DNA from: Nautilus pompilius
Taxonomy: Eukaryota > Mollusca > Cephalopoda > Nautilida > Nautilidae
Direction: 5' to 3'
Assembly: GCA_018389105.1 (NCBI GenBank)
Contig: JACATO010000991.1
Span: forward strand, 1,118,001 to 1,182,000
Length of the DNA: 64,000 nt
Shown here: in pieces, positions 24,094 through 36,018 of the stretch
How positions within the stretch are numbered: the stretch's first letter is position 1
Layout of the letters: every line of letters begins with the position of its first letter
Notes under the pieces: model-generated
Told to the model about the DNA's origin: nothing
Database searches by the model: none
Seen by the model: the letters and a program-made list of their open reading frames with translations, nothing else
Translations under genes and position numbers: made by a program

Positions 24094-26754
24094 GTACATT
24101 CTGTAAGGCGTAGAAATAACGCAAGAATTTAATGGTTGTGTTTTTATGTTGGAAAGAAAAAAGTTTATAAAAAGATAAGTTCTTGCTTAATGTTCTGCAT
24201 ATTCTTCTTCACATAGATTTACTAAGAATGGTAATCTCCTAACATACACTAATGAATTGCAGCATAAAGCAAAGAGGGGATAGGACCTTCCGTAACTGAT
24301 ATCTTTTTGGAAACTATGGAGAGTTGGGTGAAGATGAATGCCTAAGTAGACTTATAAATGGACACAATTTGCTAAATAACAGCAGAGAAATCTAACAGTG
24401 AGCGAAGAGAACATTGTCCATTAAATCCTACTACCAGGTCAACATTTAAAGCAATCAAATAGAAAGAGCAGACAAATACACTTTGCAGCAAAATCAACGG
24501 TCAGAAAAAGCAGTTTTTGTCTGCCGAAGCCAGCAGGCAGAGAAATCCAAATTACTCCTTTATTATGTAGAACTCTTAGAAATACAACAGACATGCAGGT
24601 TGGCAGCTCATAATATATTTTAAACTATAAAAATTCATATTATGTTGCCTATTTTATTAATATTTTCATTCACTCCACATTCTTTCTTTCTTTCTTTCAA
24701 TTTTGGAAGAATATCAGTCTGGGAGACTGGATCTGCCCCTGAATGTGATAGTTAAAACAAGCAATTCTGCCATTAATAAACAACAACAATAAAATGCAGG
24801 TAAAAGTCAAATTGCTTCTGTGAAAACAGTGCAATAAATGCATATCAATAAAAGAATCAATTTGAGGTGGTTTTGTGGGAGTGCCATAGTTTTGATAGGT
24901 ATAATTGTTCTGCCTCTCTTCATTTATTCCCTTTATGCAAACAAGTATACCATTAAAAACAAAAAGCTACTGGCATTCTCTGGATAGTGCTGAATATAGC
25001 TAGACAAGACTTGAAGTACTGCTGTTCTTTTGATTACTTGAATACCAAACAAAAAGGGGTTCCAAATGGAAGTTTTTAAATAGATGCAGCTACATAAACT
25101 CCAAATTTATTCCTTCAAACAAAAATAGCCAGCCATTAGTTTTGCTTATTTATCTGCCTATTTTGTGTTTCCAACCTCCAAGTGATAACTTGGCAGGTGT
25201 GAACTTCAGTGAAAACCTGCCAAATAGCTGTGCAAATAAATTACCATTTAGCTGATATGAGAGCCCAACACAACCAAAATCAGAGAAATTGAGCAACTTC
25301 CCTTTTTTCTTCAAATCTTCTGGGAGCAACATTATTGGCCAAGCAGCCCATCCATCTTATTTACACACAGAAAAAACTTCCGGGGATGAGTGGATAAGCT
25401 TCTTGTTTCTTCACCGTTCTTACCACTAGCTTAATGACAGCCCTGAAGCACACTGTGTCAAGCTTTTATACAGGAAAAACCTCTCTTCTTCCCAATATAA
25501 ACATTAATAATACATTTAAAAAGTTGATATTTTTGCCATCTTTGTACTTGTGGAATGCTGGATATTAGATTTTAGCATCTGCTGAGAAATGTGATGTTTT
25601 CATTTGTGCTAATGCAAAATGTTTTTGTTCCTTTTTCATTAAACATCCTTCTGAGACAGCTGTTAAGGCAAATTTTTTTTTACAATTTGAAATTAATATG
25701 TTGTTTCAAAATTTATATTCAATACAATGGGATATTTTTCCCTAGCTTCATGCAGCTTTCTGACAAGCTAATGGATTTTCTGCTCTTGTGTGTCTCTCTT
25801 TATAATTTATAATAAAATAACAACATTCAGCGATGATCTTAAGTTTATACTGTTTCACCAATTTTTTTTGCTTATAACTGTTTATTTTGGAAAAAATTTA
25901 AAACTATTGTAGTTCATCTCTGTTCTCACGTTACAGCTGAATTCTGCTGCAATCAAATAGATTCCATCTGTACTTTTAACTTTTACTGGTAGATCATGAA
26001 AGAAACTTGGAACCAGATTAACAAGCAGGAAAAATGCTATGACTAGTATGATCAAGTTTGTTATTTTTGTTCACTTACAACCATTCTAAAAAACAAAATC
26101 TATCAATGCAGATTTTGTTGTCTTTTTATTACATAGCAATTGTATTAATTGGGTTGAGAGAGAGGAAATATATATGTACAGAGATTTGACATGAATATTA
26201 AACATACTCTGAGATACAAATAAGCCATTCTAATAACACAAGCACAGGATTTTGCAGGCTATAAGAGCAGGCACAAGCTAAAGAAAGCCTCAGTTTGCAG
26301 ATAGTTATTCCACAAACAATAGGTTTTCAAGAACTGATGGACCTGAAAGGGTGCATAGATTTTGGGCATTGAGATGTTGGTAGAATCCAGTGGGATATCT
26401 CCAAGGCTTTGGATATTACAAGGTACACTGAATGGATACTTTGTGCTGTGAAGTTGGATATGGAAAATGAACCCAAACACAATCAGCAACAAATGTACAG
26501 GTTTCCTTGAGAACCATCATATAGTATGTGCATAGCAAAGGTACAACAGAAAACCAGTACAATACAAAATATTTCTCACCCCACAGAATGTCAGGCATCA
26601 ACTTGAATTGGCAACACACATGTCTCCAAGTCTCCTGGTCTTTTGAAACACTCATTTTATCTTTTGAATAGGTTGTTACAGTTTCCAAACAGTGGTCAAG
26701 TATGAGTATGGTTCTAACCAGCAAAGAAATTTTCATTAAACCATCTTCAAGTCA
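24094..26754. other. Intronic stretch, nothing recognised beyond a short TTTC repeat
   Basis: A (TTTC)n run lies at about 24681-24698. Otherwise it is AT-rich sequence without supported features. Confidence 0.5.
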
Positions 26755-27225
26755 CAACAAAATATGAGAGTCTGGCCATCATGGTGTAGAGTAATTTGTA
26801 CTACCGAATATTCACAGCTAGTGCCCTGCAAAAACCTGTTACTTTGCCTGATACACCAACATTCTCTGAAAGGGACTTCTGCCTACCTAGATCATTGGCA
26901 GCAAGCCAAAAAAGGCAGCATCATTATGAAAGATGGTGTCCAAGTTCACACCATCCATGCAATGCAAAGGGCCAAGAGTCAAAGAATTACAACTCTCTCT
27001 CTCTCTCTGCCAGAGTCTAGCCAATCACCAGACATGCATCACTGCTTACTACATTTCTGTGCCTGGAATAGGCTGCAATCCTGCATACCAGAATTAATCA
27101 TCTCGTCCACAATGCATCAGTGCATCACTGCCTTGCATAAAGCAAAGAGCTGCACCATTGCAGGATAAGGTTGTTCTTTTAAATTTTGGTGTCTATTTAC
27201 TTATGGCAAGTCTGTATATGCATAT
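26755..27225 (+). mobile_element. Tc1-related TIR element, 3' part
   Basis: The right end TTGGTGTCTATTTACTTATG followed by GCAAGTCTGTATATGCATA matches the left end of the element at 46.03 kb read in reverse (TAAGTAAATAGACACCAAAA). Inside, AWNRLQSCIPELI and LHKAKSCT correspond to VWNRLQSCRPELL and YIKQRSAS in that element, and SQSPDMHHC resembles the SPDL.P block of Tc1 transposases. A short (CT)n lies at 26992-27008. The left end was not found, so this is a truncated, decayed copy. It sits just downstream of the C2A exon, in the intron. Confidence 0.6.
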
Positions 27226-27349
27226 ATAAATAATCAACAATATAAAAAATATAAATCTAATGTAACACTTTCCATCTAAATAAAACCATACATTTTATAG
27301 TTTAAGGAAAAAAGAATCAAAATTTGAAAAGTAAAGCATTTCAGCTTAC

Positions 27350-28194
27350 CTGGTGTGAGCAGTAGATATCCAGCACAAAATACTTTTCTTTGGTAATATT
27401 ACCGTCATGGAGAGCATCTCTAACCAGTACATCTCCTATGAGATCATGCCGAGAAAAACGATCAAAGTCATACAAGCTGAATTGTAAGGATCTCCTTGGC
27501 AATTCTCGATAGGGCACGGAAAAGTGAAAGCTTTCATGAAACTCTGGATTCAAAGTTTTCCTGTGCACTTTAGTTTGATATTTTGTCTTACGATCTGGCA
27601 AAAGATACACTTTAACATAAGGATCACTTGTTCCAGAAAAATCTTTAGCCGGAAGATCTTCTGCCTTAATCACATTAACCCACAGATATTCTCCATCATG
27701 GTCATACTTCAAGCTAAAGTACAAACTGCCACAAGTTTCATGTTCTGATTTAATGCTGTCAACAGAAGCTTGCTTGTACAGTTCAGGTTTAATTTTTCCA
27801 AGAGTTGGCTGCTCCTTATGTTTAACACTCTGAACAGTGAATTCCACATTTGACAGATCCAGCTTGTGAGACAAGCTTCGCTGAAATGAGAGATGCCTCT
27901 GAGATACTGTTGGTAAGGTAGACTGGCGAACTGCTGATTTGAACAAGCCACGTTTGATGCTTTGAGCTGGTGACTCTTTTCCTTGAAGTTCATTAACAAG
28001 GTTAGGACTGCTCTGGCTGATTGTCATGTTTCGCTCCTTCATGGAGATCAAGGATCCATTCATGAGGTTTGGATCTTCCCACTGGTTGATAAGCCTTTGC
28101 TTCTGGCAGAGCCTCCACGTGGCATACAAAAGAACCAACAATAAAAAACAGAGCACTCCAGATACGATTCCTATAATGTAAGGAACAGGAAGAC
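27350..28194 (-). CDS. Synaptotagmin (Syt3/6/9/10 class), exon with TM segment, linker and C2A domain
   Basis: An 845-bp exon: two bases completing a Gly codon, then 281 codons. It is bounded by TTGCAG upstream and GTAAGC downstream. Order: transmembrane segment ([20 protein letters not shown], about residues 4-23), a cytosolic WRLC that could be palmitoylated, a Ser-rich linker, the class motif [15 protein letters not shown] (about residues 136-150), then C2A from [11 protein letters not shown] to the end. All five C2A calcium-ligand aspartates are visible: [22 protein letters not shown]. Synaptotagmins are vesicle or plasma-membrane calcium sensors for exocytosis; members 3/6/9/10 act in dense-core granule and hormone release (family knowledge). 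The exon ends in phase 0 (...YCSHQ) and the next exon at 5177 begins in phase 0 (EKVDLGE), giving continuous C2A-C2B sequence. The lumenal N-terminus is on a missing upstream exon, so the start codon is unknown. The exact paralogue cannot be set without phylogeny. Confidence 0.95.
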
Positions 28195-29059
28195 CTGCAA
28201 CAAATTTTAAATATTTATTAAATTTTTTTTTAAATAACCACAACAAACAATTTCTGTACTGCAGCATTATTTTTATATACATGATTAATAGTAAACAAAG
28301 CATATTTTATATATAAATGTGTGTGTAATATTATATATATATATATATATGAACATACAACATATAATTTTTTATTATGGATTTTCTGCACACACACACA
28401 CACACACAAACAGAAACAAAAATATGACTTTCACACTTATTTTTGCATTAGACTTTTTAAATCAAGATATCCTCCTTTATATTGATGAATTTTTTATTGG
28501 TGAGTCCAAAATGACAACACAGTTGAATGCATCAACTATCTATAATGTCATGGTCCTCTTAAATCCGTTTTTGAAAAAAAAAAAAAATTCTAAAAATATC
28601 TAATTAAGGTTCTTTTGACAGACATTGCTGTACCCTGTCAAATGCAAGGATAGCAGTAGGAAGATCTGACTTATTAGATCAAGAAATGAATTTTGTTAGC
28701 TTCTTTCAACCCCCTCAGCTTGCATTAGTATGGATTTACTTACTGGCTCTCTCCATGATTTCAATTCCAATAAAACGTTTTATTGGTTTTTGCCATGATT
28801 GCTATTTAAATGGTTTTACTAAACAGCTGTTTGATGAAACCATCATCCGTATAAACCAGGCTGACTATTGTCATGACTCTGATTAGCCTGTTTTATTGGT
28901 CATTGTCTCAACTCAATTTTCTATCAAGATGATGTTACTATCTCCATCACCAAATTTCTCAGAATTATTCTCTTTTCTTCTAACTAGAAGCAGAAGATAA
29001 AATGCTTGTTAAATTAAATTATTAGCTAGTAAATTTAAGGCAGGTTGTGTTCATTTCCT
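28195..29059. other. Upstream intronic stretch with TA and CA microsatellites
   Basis: It holds a (TA)n run at about 28332-28351 and a (CA)n run at about 28391-28409. Nothing else was recognised. Confidence 0.6.
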
Positions 29060-30345
29060 GCTCGTTCCAAAGCTTCTATGACCACTCTTAGTCTATGATA
29101 TTTGTACTAGCACAATTGAGAAAGTTGAGGGTAAAGTCAGCAAGTGGATAAGAAAATAGCTTGGACTTCCACTTAACCTATGTATAGTAGCTCCCTACTG
29201 TACCAATCAGAGCTGAAACTACCATCCGAGTCCCTGATGGAGGAGTAAAGAGCAGACAAGGCTAGATACCTGATGACAATGCAAAAGGCACATGGTAACA
29301 AGTTTGCACCACTGAACCTAACCTCAGAACTGGTTGTAAATGGGAGGTGTGCAAAGCAGTAGAAAAAGGAAAGCAATCACTGTTGCAGAAAAAAGTGATA
29401 GAGAACACTCATACCAGAAGAAAAGAGAGATGTGATAATTCATGAGATTAGGCAGGAAGAAGACAACATGTACCTCCAAAAAGCTGTACTAGGGAGAAAG
29501 CTCTCCAGAAATCCTTAACATGGAATGGCAGCTGGCAGATGGCCCCTCATCAGAGCTGCCTGCCAACACAAGCAAACCTCATTCACTGGAAAACGACAAT
29601 GATGAAATGTGTCCCCTTTGAGGAGGAAGACAGATACTGGATAATATTCTGCCATCAAGCAAAGTTTCCCCACCTTTGACTAGATACACACAGTCACAAA
29701 AACAGGTCCTTGACAGGTTACTTTACTATGTATATGCTGCTGCTGCTGCTAAAAAAGTGAACTCAAAAAGATACTCAAATAATCACTAGAGAGTTTTTCA
29801 GAGAGTCTGACCAACAAAGGTCTGAGTATCAGAGTGCATTACTCCAGGTACACAGTTACTCAACCAATTGGAAAGAAGTTACCCTGAGAAAAGCACTCAG
29901 ACAGTTTTGTTCGGAAGATGCCAAAGCCTGCTTTCTTGTTGAACTTACAGTGCCATTCAAGTCAAGAACGGAAGAACAGCATGAGTACACAAGACACAAA
30001 AGTATGCTGACTTGATTAAAGACCTAAAACAGTGTTTCAGAAATTTTGATACATGCTGTAGAAGTTGGTGAAAGAGGTTTGCGTTTCCTCATCATTGTAT
30101 AGTCTGTTACGGAAGCTTGGACTGAACAACAGGAATATTAATTTAGTTCCCAGAAAAATAAGAACACCTGCTGAGGAAGTATTTAGTTGGATTTGGGGGG
30201 AGAGGATGTTAGGAAATAATCTTAAAAATAGCACTATAAATGTGTGAAGGCATTACTTGGCCTGGTCCCCTTAGAGTGTAGGGGAGTTAAACATCAAAAC
30301 TCCTGTCTGAGAGGGGGGCTCTCTCTCTTTCTCTGAAGATTCACT
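29060..30345 (+). mobile_element. LINE (non-LTR retrotransposon) 3' fragment: end of reverse transcriptase ORF
   Basis: Pieces on the plus strand follow the C-terminal part of a LINE reverse transcriptase protein known widely in marine invertebrates: VSKWIRK.LGLPLN; LITMTMQKA-type Arg/Lys stretch; a block where ANLIHWKTTMMKC (variant HSLENDNDEMCPL) stands for the usual ANL..W...(D/N)..CPLC; VELTVPFKSRTEEQHEYTRH; and SLLRKLGLNNRNINLV.. EVFSWIWGER. After 30240 a short 3' untranslated region has CCTGGTCCCCTTAGAGTG and GAGAGGGGGGCTC. Stops and frameshifts are frequent, so it is a dead 5'-truncated copy. The clade is not assigned. Confidence 0.75.
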
Positions 30346-30559
30346 GCAGTACAGCCCTTGAGAGTTTATTTCTGTACTTAATTAAAAAAAATTAAAAAAA
30401 AAAACACAAGAAAACCTTTTTCTTTTGCAGTTTTTGTGCAGAAATACTGCTGGCAGAAGCCAGGACTTTTAAAAATTAGAAAATTCTTCAAAATGTTTAT
30501 ATATTGCATCTTCAAGTTAAAAAAAAAAAAAAAGCCTCAAGCATAAATTACTTCTATTA

Positions 30560-30790
30560 TGGGGGCCATGACGTTCCAGTAGGTAGACTGTTAAGTTGGG
30601 AGCCTGAGTTCAAATCCCAGTTTTAATATTTTCATTAGGCAATATTCAATTTTTTGGATTTGAAATAACCCTGCTTCATGGTTCTTTCCCTCCCAAACAC
30701 ACAGAAAGTTAATCATAGCTTAGCTAATGCAGAATGGGATGACCATAATTAGAGTATGACGTTATCGGTAGTGTGACCATGTGTAGATGA
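30560..30790 (+). repeat. tRNA-derived SINE-like copy
   Basis: An A-box-like TCCAGTAGGTAGACTG and a clear B box GAGTTCAAATCCCAG are spaced as in a tRNA. The tRNA-unrelated body continues to about 30790. No simple tail or clear target duplication was identified. Confidence 0.55.
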
Positions 30791-32654
30791 TGTTGCATGT
30801 ATATAACAGCAGCAACCCTCTTTTAACTGTAACATCACTTGGTAATGTTAATTATCCATGAATTACTGTTTAACTGTCATCAGTTCCTATTCTTCAAGTA
30901 TTTATAGTTCGCGTATGTAAAGCAATGGCAAAGATTATTGCATCACCAAGTGATTTTAAATAAAACACTGTGTGGATGCTATAGTATAAACACGCATCTT
31001 TAACATAAAGCATATTCTGATATTGAGAGAGAGTCTGTACTAAACCTCTTTAATTTCTTGTGGAGATAAAAACTGCAAAGCAGTGAAATTTAATAAATGC
31101 ATACTTTGCAACACTATTTTGGCTAACGATTTTAACAAAAGAAATACATAAAACGATAAATCAGAGTAAATCCTTAAATACTGCATTCGGCACAATGGTA
31201 TAATTACACAGGGTTACTTCTTGCAGTGCAATAATATCCCTACCACTATTTATTAGATATTAATATTTTTAATAGAATGGCTATATTATATATACAAACA
31301 TATTTTAAATTCTTTTCTCACTAATGCTAGCTTACAAAATCAAGAGAAAGCATATCATTTAAGGGAAAGTGAAAACCGGCTGTAAGCATAAACTAACTAC
31401 AGCAGAGACTGAATAACCACTCTAGTTATCTGGCGAGAACAGCAAATGAAATGGAAAGAAAAATGTTGTGGCATCTAGGATCCATTTGCTGCTATTCTTT
31501 GCATACAAGGTTTTGGAGGAGATTTGGTGATTTATTATTTACAAAAAATTCTTTTAAAACCGGGTTTTGTTGTTGGTGGTGATTTTGTAAAAAAAAAATT
31601 TCCATCCACTCTCAAAGCCAGAAAACAATGGCATGGTAACTATAACTGGCCTGAAAGTCAAACTTCGTAATACTGCCAAATCCATCAAACTGATATTCTT
31701 TAAGATGGGAAGCAATCATCACTGCACTCTTCTTGTAGAATTAACAAGGCTTTCAGACATAAAATCACATTACAAGAAACAATGACAGTAATAAGTTTGC
31801 AAAGAGTGGACTATAGGGAAAAATAATTGCTAGGCCCATTGATCATAGCATGACACAAACAGCAGAGAACATGTAAACAAAAGAATTATTGTACAACATT
31901 ATTTTGCTGCTGCCAAAACATCAAGATGGATTTTAAAAAAAAAATCCATGCTAATACACTGTAATGCCATCTCTATACAATAACATTGATAAAAGCTTAA
32001 AAAATTAAAGCAACATTGTCTTGTAGAACTAAACAATGTTATGGAGTAAGCACTTCCATTTTTGGTTGTTCTTTTAACAAAAATGAGAAAGAAGTAAACG
32101 ACAAACAACCAGTTTAAAAGCAGACATTAAACAATATTCATTTTCCATCTGTACTTAAATGAGTAACACCAAGTCATCAATTGTAATGCCTTGTGAGCTT
32201 TTTATTATCATTTGACAAAAAAAAAAGAACCACGAGATTAAACACATGAAAGGTCTCACTACATCCAACCCATCCAGAAATTTTATTCAATAAAAAACAA
32301 CAAGTTATTAAAGTTAAAGTTAAATAAAAAAGCTAGTTGACAAAAGCTAAGTTTCGTCTTTCCTTATAATTTTAAAATCTTTCTTTATAATTTGTCTATA
32401 ATTTCACTATTCATCTGAATATATTTACAATATAAAAACTGTCAAATGCAGTACATTAACATCACTAAAGTATCAGTCCAGCTTTGATACTTTCTTTTTT
32501 TTGTAATAGTGATAACCATATATTTACTAGATATAGAAGTAATTATCTATGTGGAACATTTTGAACAGCAGTAACAACATCTGCTGATAAGAAACTCAAG
32601 AAACAATTAAGATATATCACTGTCACAATTAAATGTTGTATCTCCCTTAGCAGC
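30791..32654. other. AT-rich intergenic or intronic stretch
   Basis: Nothing recognised. Confidence 0.5.
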
Positions 32655-33130
32655 TGTTCTCATCAACATCTACCCGGGATCTATGGAAGATGCTTTTTCT
32701 GTATATATCCTTCACTTACTACAATTTTACTCTGGTCATGGTAACAACACACATTTGTTGTTTTTCATCAGAGAATGATTAAATATTTCTGGATTGGTTA
32801 GACAAACAACATGCTAACCTCCATTTTACTACTGAGACAGAAGCTTATGGCAAACTTTCATTTCTAGATACTTTGTGCAGCTGGGATGAAACAAGAAATA
32901 CTAATTTATATGGAAAAACCTAATTGTACTGGTTCTTTGTTCCTCTTTCATTCGAAAAAAATTTTTTTTGCTTGTCTTAAACTTTAGGACACTAAAAATT
33001 TGCTCCTCGTACACTATATTTGATCATCAATGAAAAGCTGTTAAAAATCTTTTAATGTTGAATGAATTCCTCTCATCAGTTAGTGATGACTACATAGATA
33101 CATGAAGTCATAATAAAATATTCCATTGTG
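32655..33130 (+). mobile_element. Penelope-like retroelement fragment (RT C-terminal region)
   Basis: Plus-strand translation gives LDWLDKQHANLHFTTETEAY, then GKLSFLDTLCSWDETRNT, then LYGKT..YWFFVPLSFEK-type wording. These correspond to the Penelope-like order of (H/N)P.L.FT.E.E, FLD(T/V) and YRKPT.TG. The piece before it (LLQFYSGHGNNTHLL) sits where the YVDD-type box is expected. It is an old broken fragment with no recognisable ends, GIY-YIG endonuclease or LTR-like repeats. Confidence 0.6.
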
Positions 33131-33234
33131 AACCTGTCATTCCCCAAGTGTTCCTATAAGAACGATCTATTCGACTATTCCACATTTGGGTAGTCAAAGT
33201 TTGAAATTGAAAATAAACATCTGATTAAAATTAC

Positions 33235-33406
33235 CTCCTTCACATATCTCTGAGTTTTGATTTCCAAACAAATTTAAATTTCTCACGTTATATATGAAAT
33301 TAAATGCTAAAACTGTACTTCTGTATACATTTGGAGCAAGTCCCAAACCATCTTTCAGGATGTGAGAATTCGGCCTTTGCATAATTACACCACCTGTACA
33401 TGGCAT
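33235..33406 (-). CDS. Possible N-terminal exon of the synaptotagmin gene (weak candidate)
   Basis: A minus-strand open frame begins at an ATG at 33406 and runs to GAAGGAG followed by GTAATT, a plausible donor. It stops one base into a codon, which is exactly the phase needed to join the TM exon at 28194, and the join would read [15 protein letters not shown]. An in-frame stop lies about 24 bases before the ATG, so it could be a first coding exon. The 57 residues (starting MPCTGG, ending NSEICEG) have two Cys but no recognised motif and no clear signal peptide. Lumenal domains of synaptotagmins are short and poorly conserved, so lack of similarity is not decisive. Phase agreement happens by chance one time in three. 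Treat as a hypothesis. Confidence 0.18.
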
Positions 33407-36018
33407 AGGTTTGTTTGGATGCCATCAGGATTCTGGCCAGGTAATTAAGAGTTACAGAATACCTGTTAATAAACTTATTTTAAAAAACCATCATTAAATT
33501 GACAAAATCATTCTACACCTCTATTGATGTTTCATTACAAGTTTGTTTGTTTTTAACAGCAAAAGTAAACCATCCAGGTATTCCAAATTTAGACTCACTG
33601 TGTATAAGATGGTATCTTTGCTTTAAGAGTTGCAATTCTTTCAGTTCAGATTTTTTCTTTAGTTGACAATGGACTTTGTTTAGTTTGAAAAGTTCCCATT
33701 TTTATCAAGCATACCTTGCTAACAAACATTTGCGTTCTTTTTCCCTTAAATTTATGTCTGAGAACAGCTTGAGATACTTTCATTGAATGAGATCACTACC
33801 TCAGAACTAAATCCTGCTTCTGAGAGGATGATAGGGAATCATGGTTTATTGGCTGGTTTTACTAATAATGGGAAAAGATTAGCATTTTTTTTTTCAAAAT
33901 ATTTAAAACTGAAATAAAAAAAGTTCTATATCAAACAGGACTGTTATTAGTTTCTGTACTAACAAAAAACTTGGTACTGCTGCAGTGATGTAAGCCCATT
34001 CAATATGAATTGGAAATATGCAATTCTATGGCCACATATCCCATAACGAAAACCGTCAATGATGGATCTTTTATATTTAATTTAAATGAGCAGATAAAAC
34101 AAACAGAATAAAACATGACAAACCCAAAGACAACTAGTATATCGGAACTTGGATAAAAAAGAGAAAAACAGATTTAAAATAAAACTACTACTGGTAAAAA
34201 TATTCATGACTTTATAACTATGGTTTCTTTTTCTTGAATAAAAATATTTTCTGGTAAATCTTTAAAAACAGATGGCTACAACTAAAGACAAGCAGAGTTT
34301 GAAAGAGTATTTTCAAAAATGTCAGAGCATATCTAAGGCTCTCCTATCAAAAAAATCCACAAATGAGATAGCTCAAAAACGAAAACAAGATGGCTATCTC
34401 AGAGATGCTGATACAAAGGATATTTAATTATCTCTGTGTTATGGTAAATCTGAAAATTTTCTCACTTCACACATTTTTTCAATTTTTGTTTGTTTGTTAA
34501 ATTCATGCAACCAGAACTTGCCTGAAATTAGCAAAAAATAAGCTGAAAAATGTGTGAAATAGCTTTTTTTTAATAGCAAGCTTCAAACTGACTAATTCCT
34601 ACTAGTTCTGTTCACATTATTGTGTAATAGGATTAAGAAACAACACTTAAATAAAATAAAAATAAATCAGCCAAAAAGCTGTTGTTTTCTAATTAACTTT
34701 TTTTTTTTGCATTCTGTGCTACTTAAAGAAATCTTTGTTGTTAATTAGCACTTATTTAAATTGTGAATACGAAAGAAAAGAAAATGAAGTTAATGGTGTC
34801 TCATGATTACAAAACGTCACATCTATGGAAAGCTGAGTTGACAGAATAATAAAAAATTACCTAAAAATGAAACTAGACTAAATTATCAGATATGTGATAA
34901 TTTTTTTTACTTGCTTATTCATCTAGCTTTCTTTAAAAAATTATTTATTTATTAACAGAAAAAATATAAATGTAAAAATTTTCATAAATTAATTAAACTT
35001 AAATTAAAAAGATTCACTCTAATTTATAACTGCTTTCCATTTATCTTCTGAATATCTTTCATGCCATAAACACTAACTTCTAGCTTTCCTGTGATCTTGC
35101 GCAAACAACTCCATCCGTTTTCTCTTGCCCACCTTCATATGCTAAATCTTCTGAATTCCTTGTTAATGTTTCAGGTAAAGCTGAAAAGCAGACTGCCATT
35201 TGATGTATTTTCCATAATCTGCTTACTAGACTAACTATCATTTCTAGTTCACAAATTTCATAAGGCTGGATGGCGTAAATACAAATAAAGACAATGCAAA
35301 GTACAAATTAAGAAACCCATAAAATCAAAAAAAAGAGAAAATAAAACTACAGTTTTTTGGAGATATCACATAACAGAAATAAACGACTGTTTAATACCTA
35401 ACATAAATAATTTCTTTTAAAAGAAAAAATGGAGTTTCTTTACTTTCAAATAAACTCAGCCATGGTTAATTTTAACAACAACAAACTGGCTAATTTTTGT
35501 CTGGTGGAGCTTCATTTCAAATATTTACTTCCTGCATTCTTTTAATGAAACCCAGTATTTCTTTTATTATATACTTTTAATGGAGACTTCAATGGTCACT
35601 GCACTAGAGCAGTATGACTGTACATGATCCTTTAATAAATTTAAGAAAAGCATTCTAGAGGTCTTTAACTTTTCACAATCTCCTGATTCTCAACAACCAC
35701 CACCAGATTCCCTGCTTTAGGTTGACCCCTATTACTCTACTGGTATTAATTCTTGAATGACCACATCAGTGAAAATGTACTCTAGTTCAGGCATCTTGAA
35801 AACAAATTTAGCTGCTACCAGAAGAATTATTGTCTTTTACATTATGTTTTGTGATTTGAAGTTCAGTAGCAAAGTTTCTGTTGTAAAAGGAAAATAAAGG
35901 GTTAAGCAGTTGTTTTCTCCCTGTTCTTTCACCTATGCATTATACCATCCACTTTAACTGGCACACAATCAAACACTGAATTCTAAACAAACATAAAAAA
36001 TAATGAAACTTAGAAGTA
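33407..36018. other. AT-rich stretch with one small charged ORF
   Basis: Apart from the short ORF at 34272-34427 (listed separately) nothing was recognised. Confidence 0.45.
34272..34427 (+). CDS. Small open reading frame of 51 codons, unrecognised
   Basis: An ATG-to-TAA frame coding MATTKDKQSLKEYFQKCQSI, then SKALLSKKSTNEIAQKRKQD and a short acidic end. It is rich in Lys and Gln, would be soluble and mostly helical, and has no signal peptide or known motif. The ATG context (CAGATGG) is acceptable for initiation. It may well be chance in AT-rich DNA. Confidence 0.12.
   Translation: MATTKDKQSLKEYFQKCQSISKALLSKKSTNEIAQKRKQDGYLRDADTKDI

Larger units (their letters stand above)
5178..27349 (-). 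other. Synaptotagmin intron between C2A and C2B exons (about 22.2 kb)
   Basis: The intron runs from donor GTAAGC at 27349 to the acceptor ending at 5178 on the minus strand. The flanking exons are in matching phase and read as one continuous synaptotagmin sequence. I found no further coding exon of this gene inside it. It holds relics of Tc1, mariner, Tigger and MULE transposons, several SINEs and one unexplained CpG-richer block, all listed separately. Confidence 0.85.
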
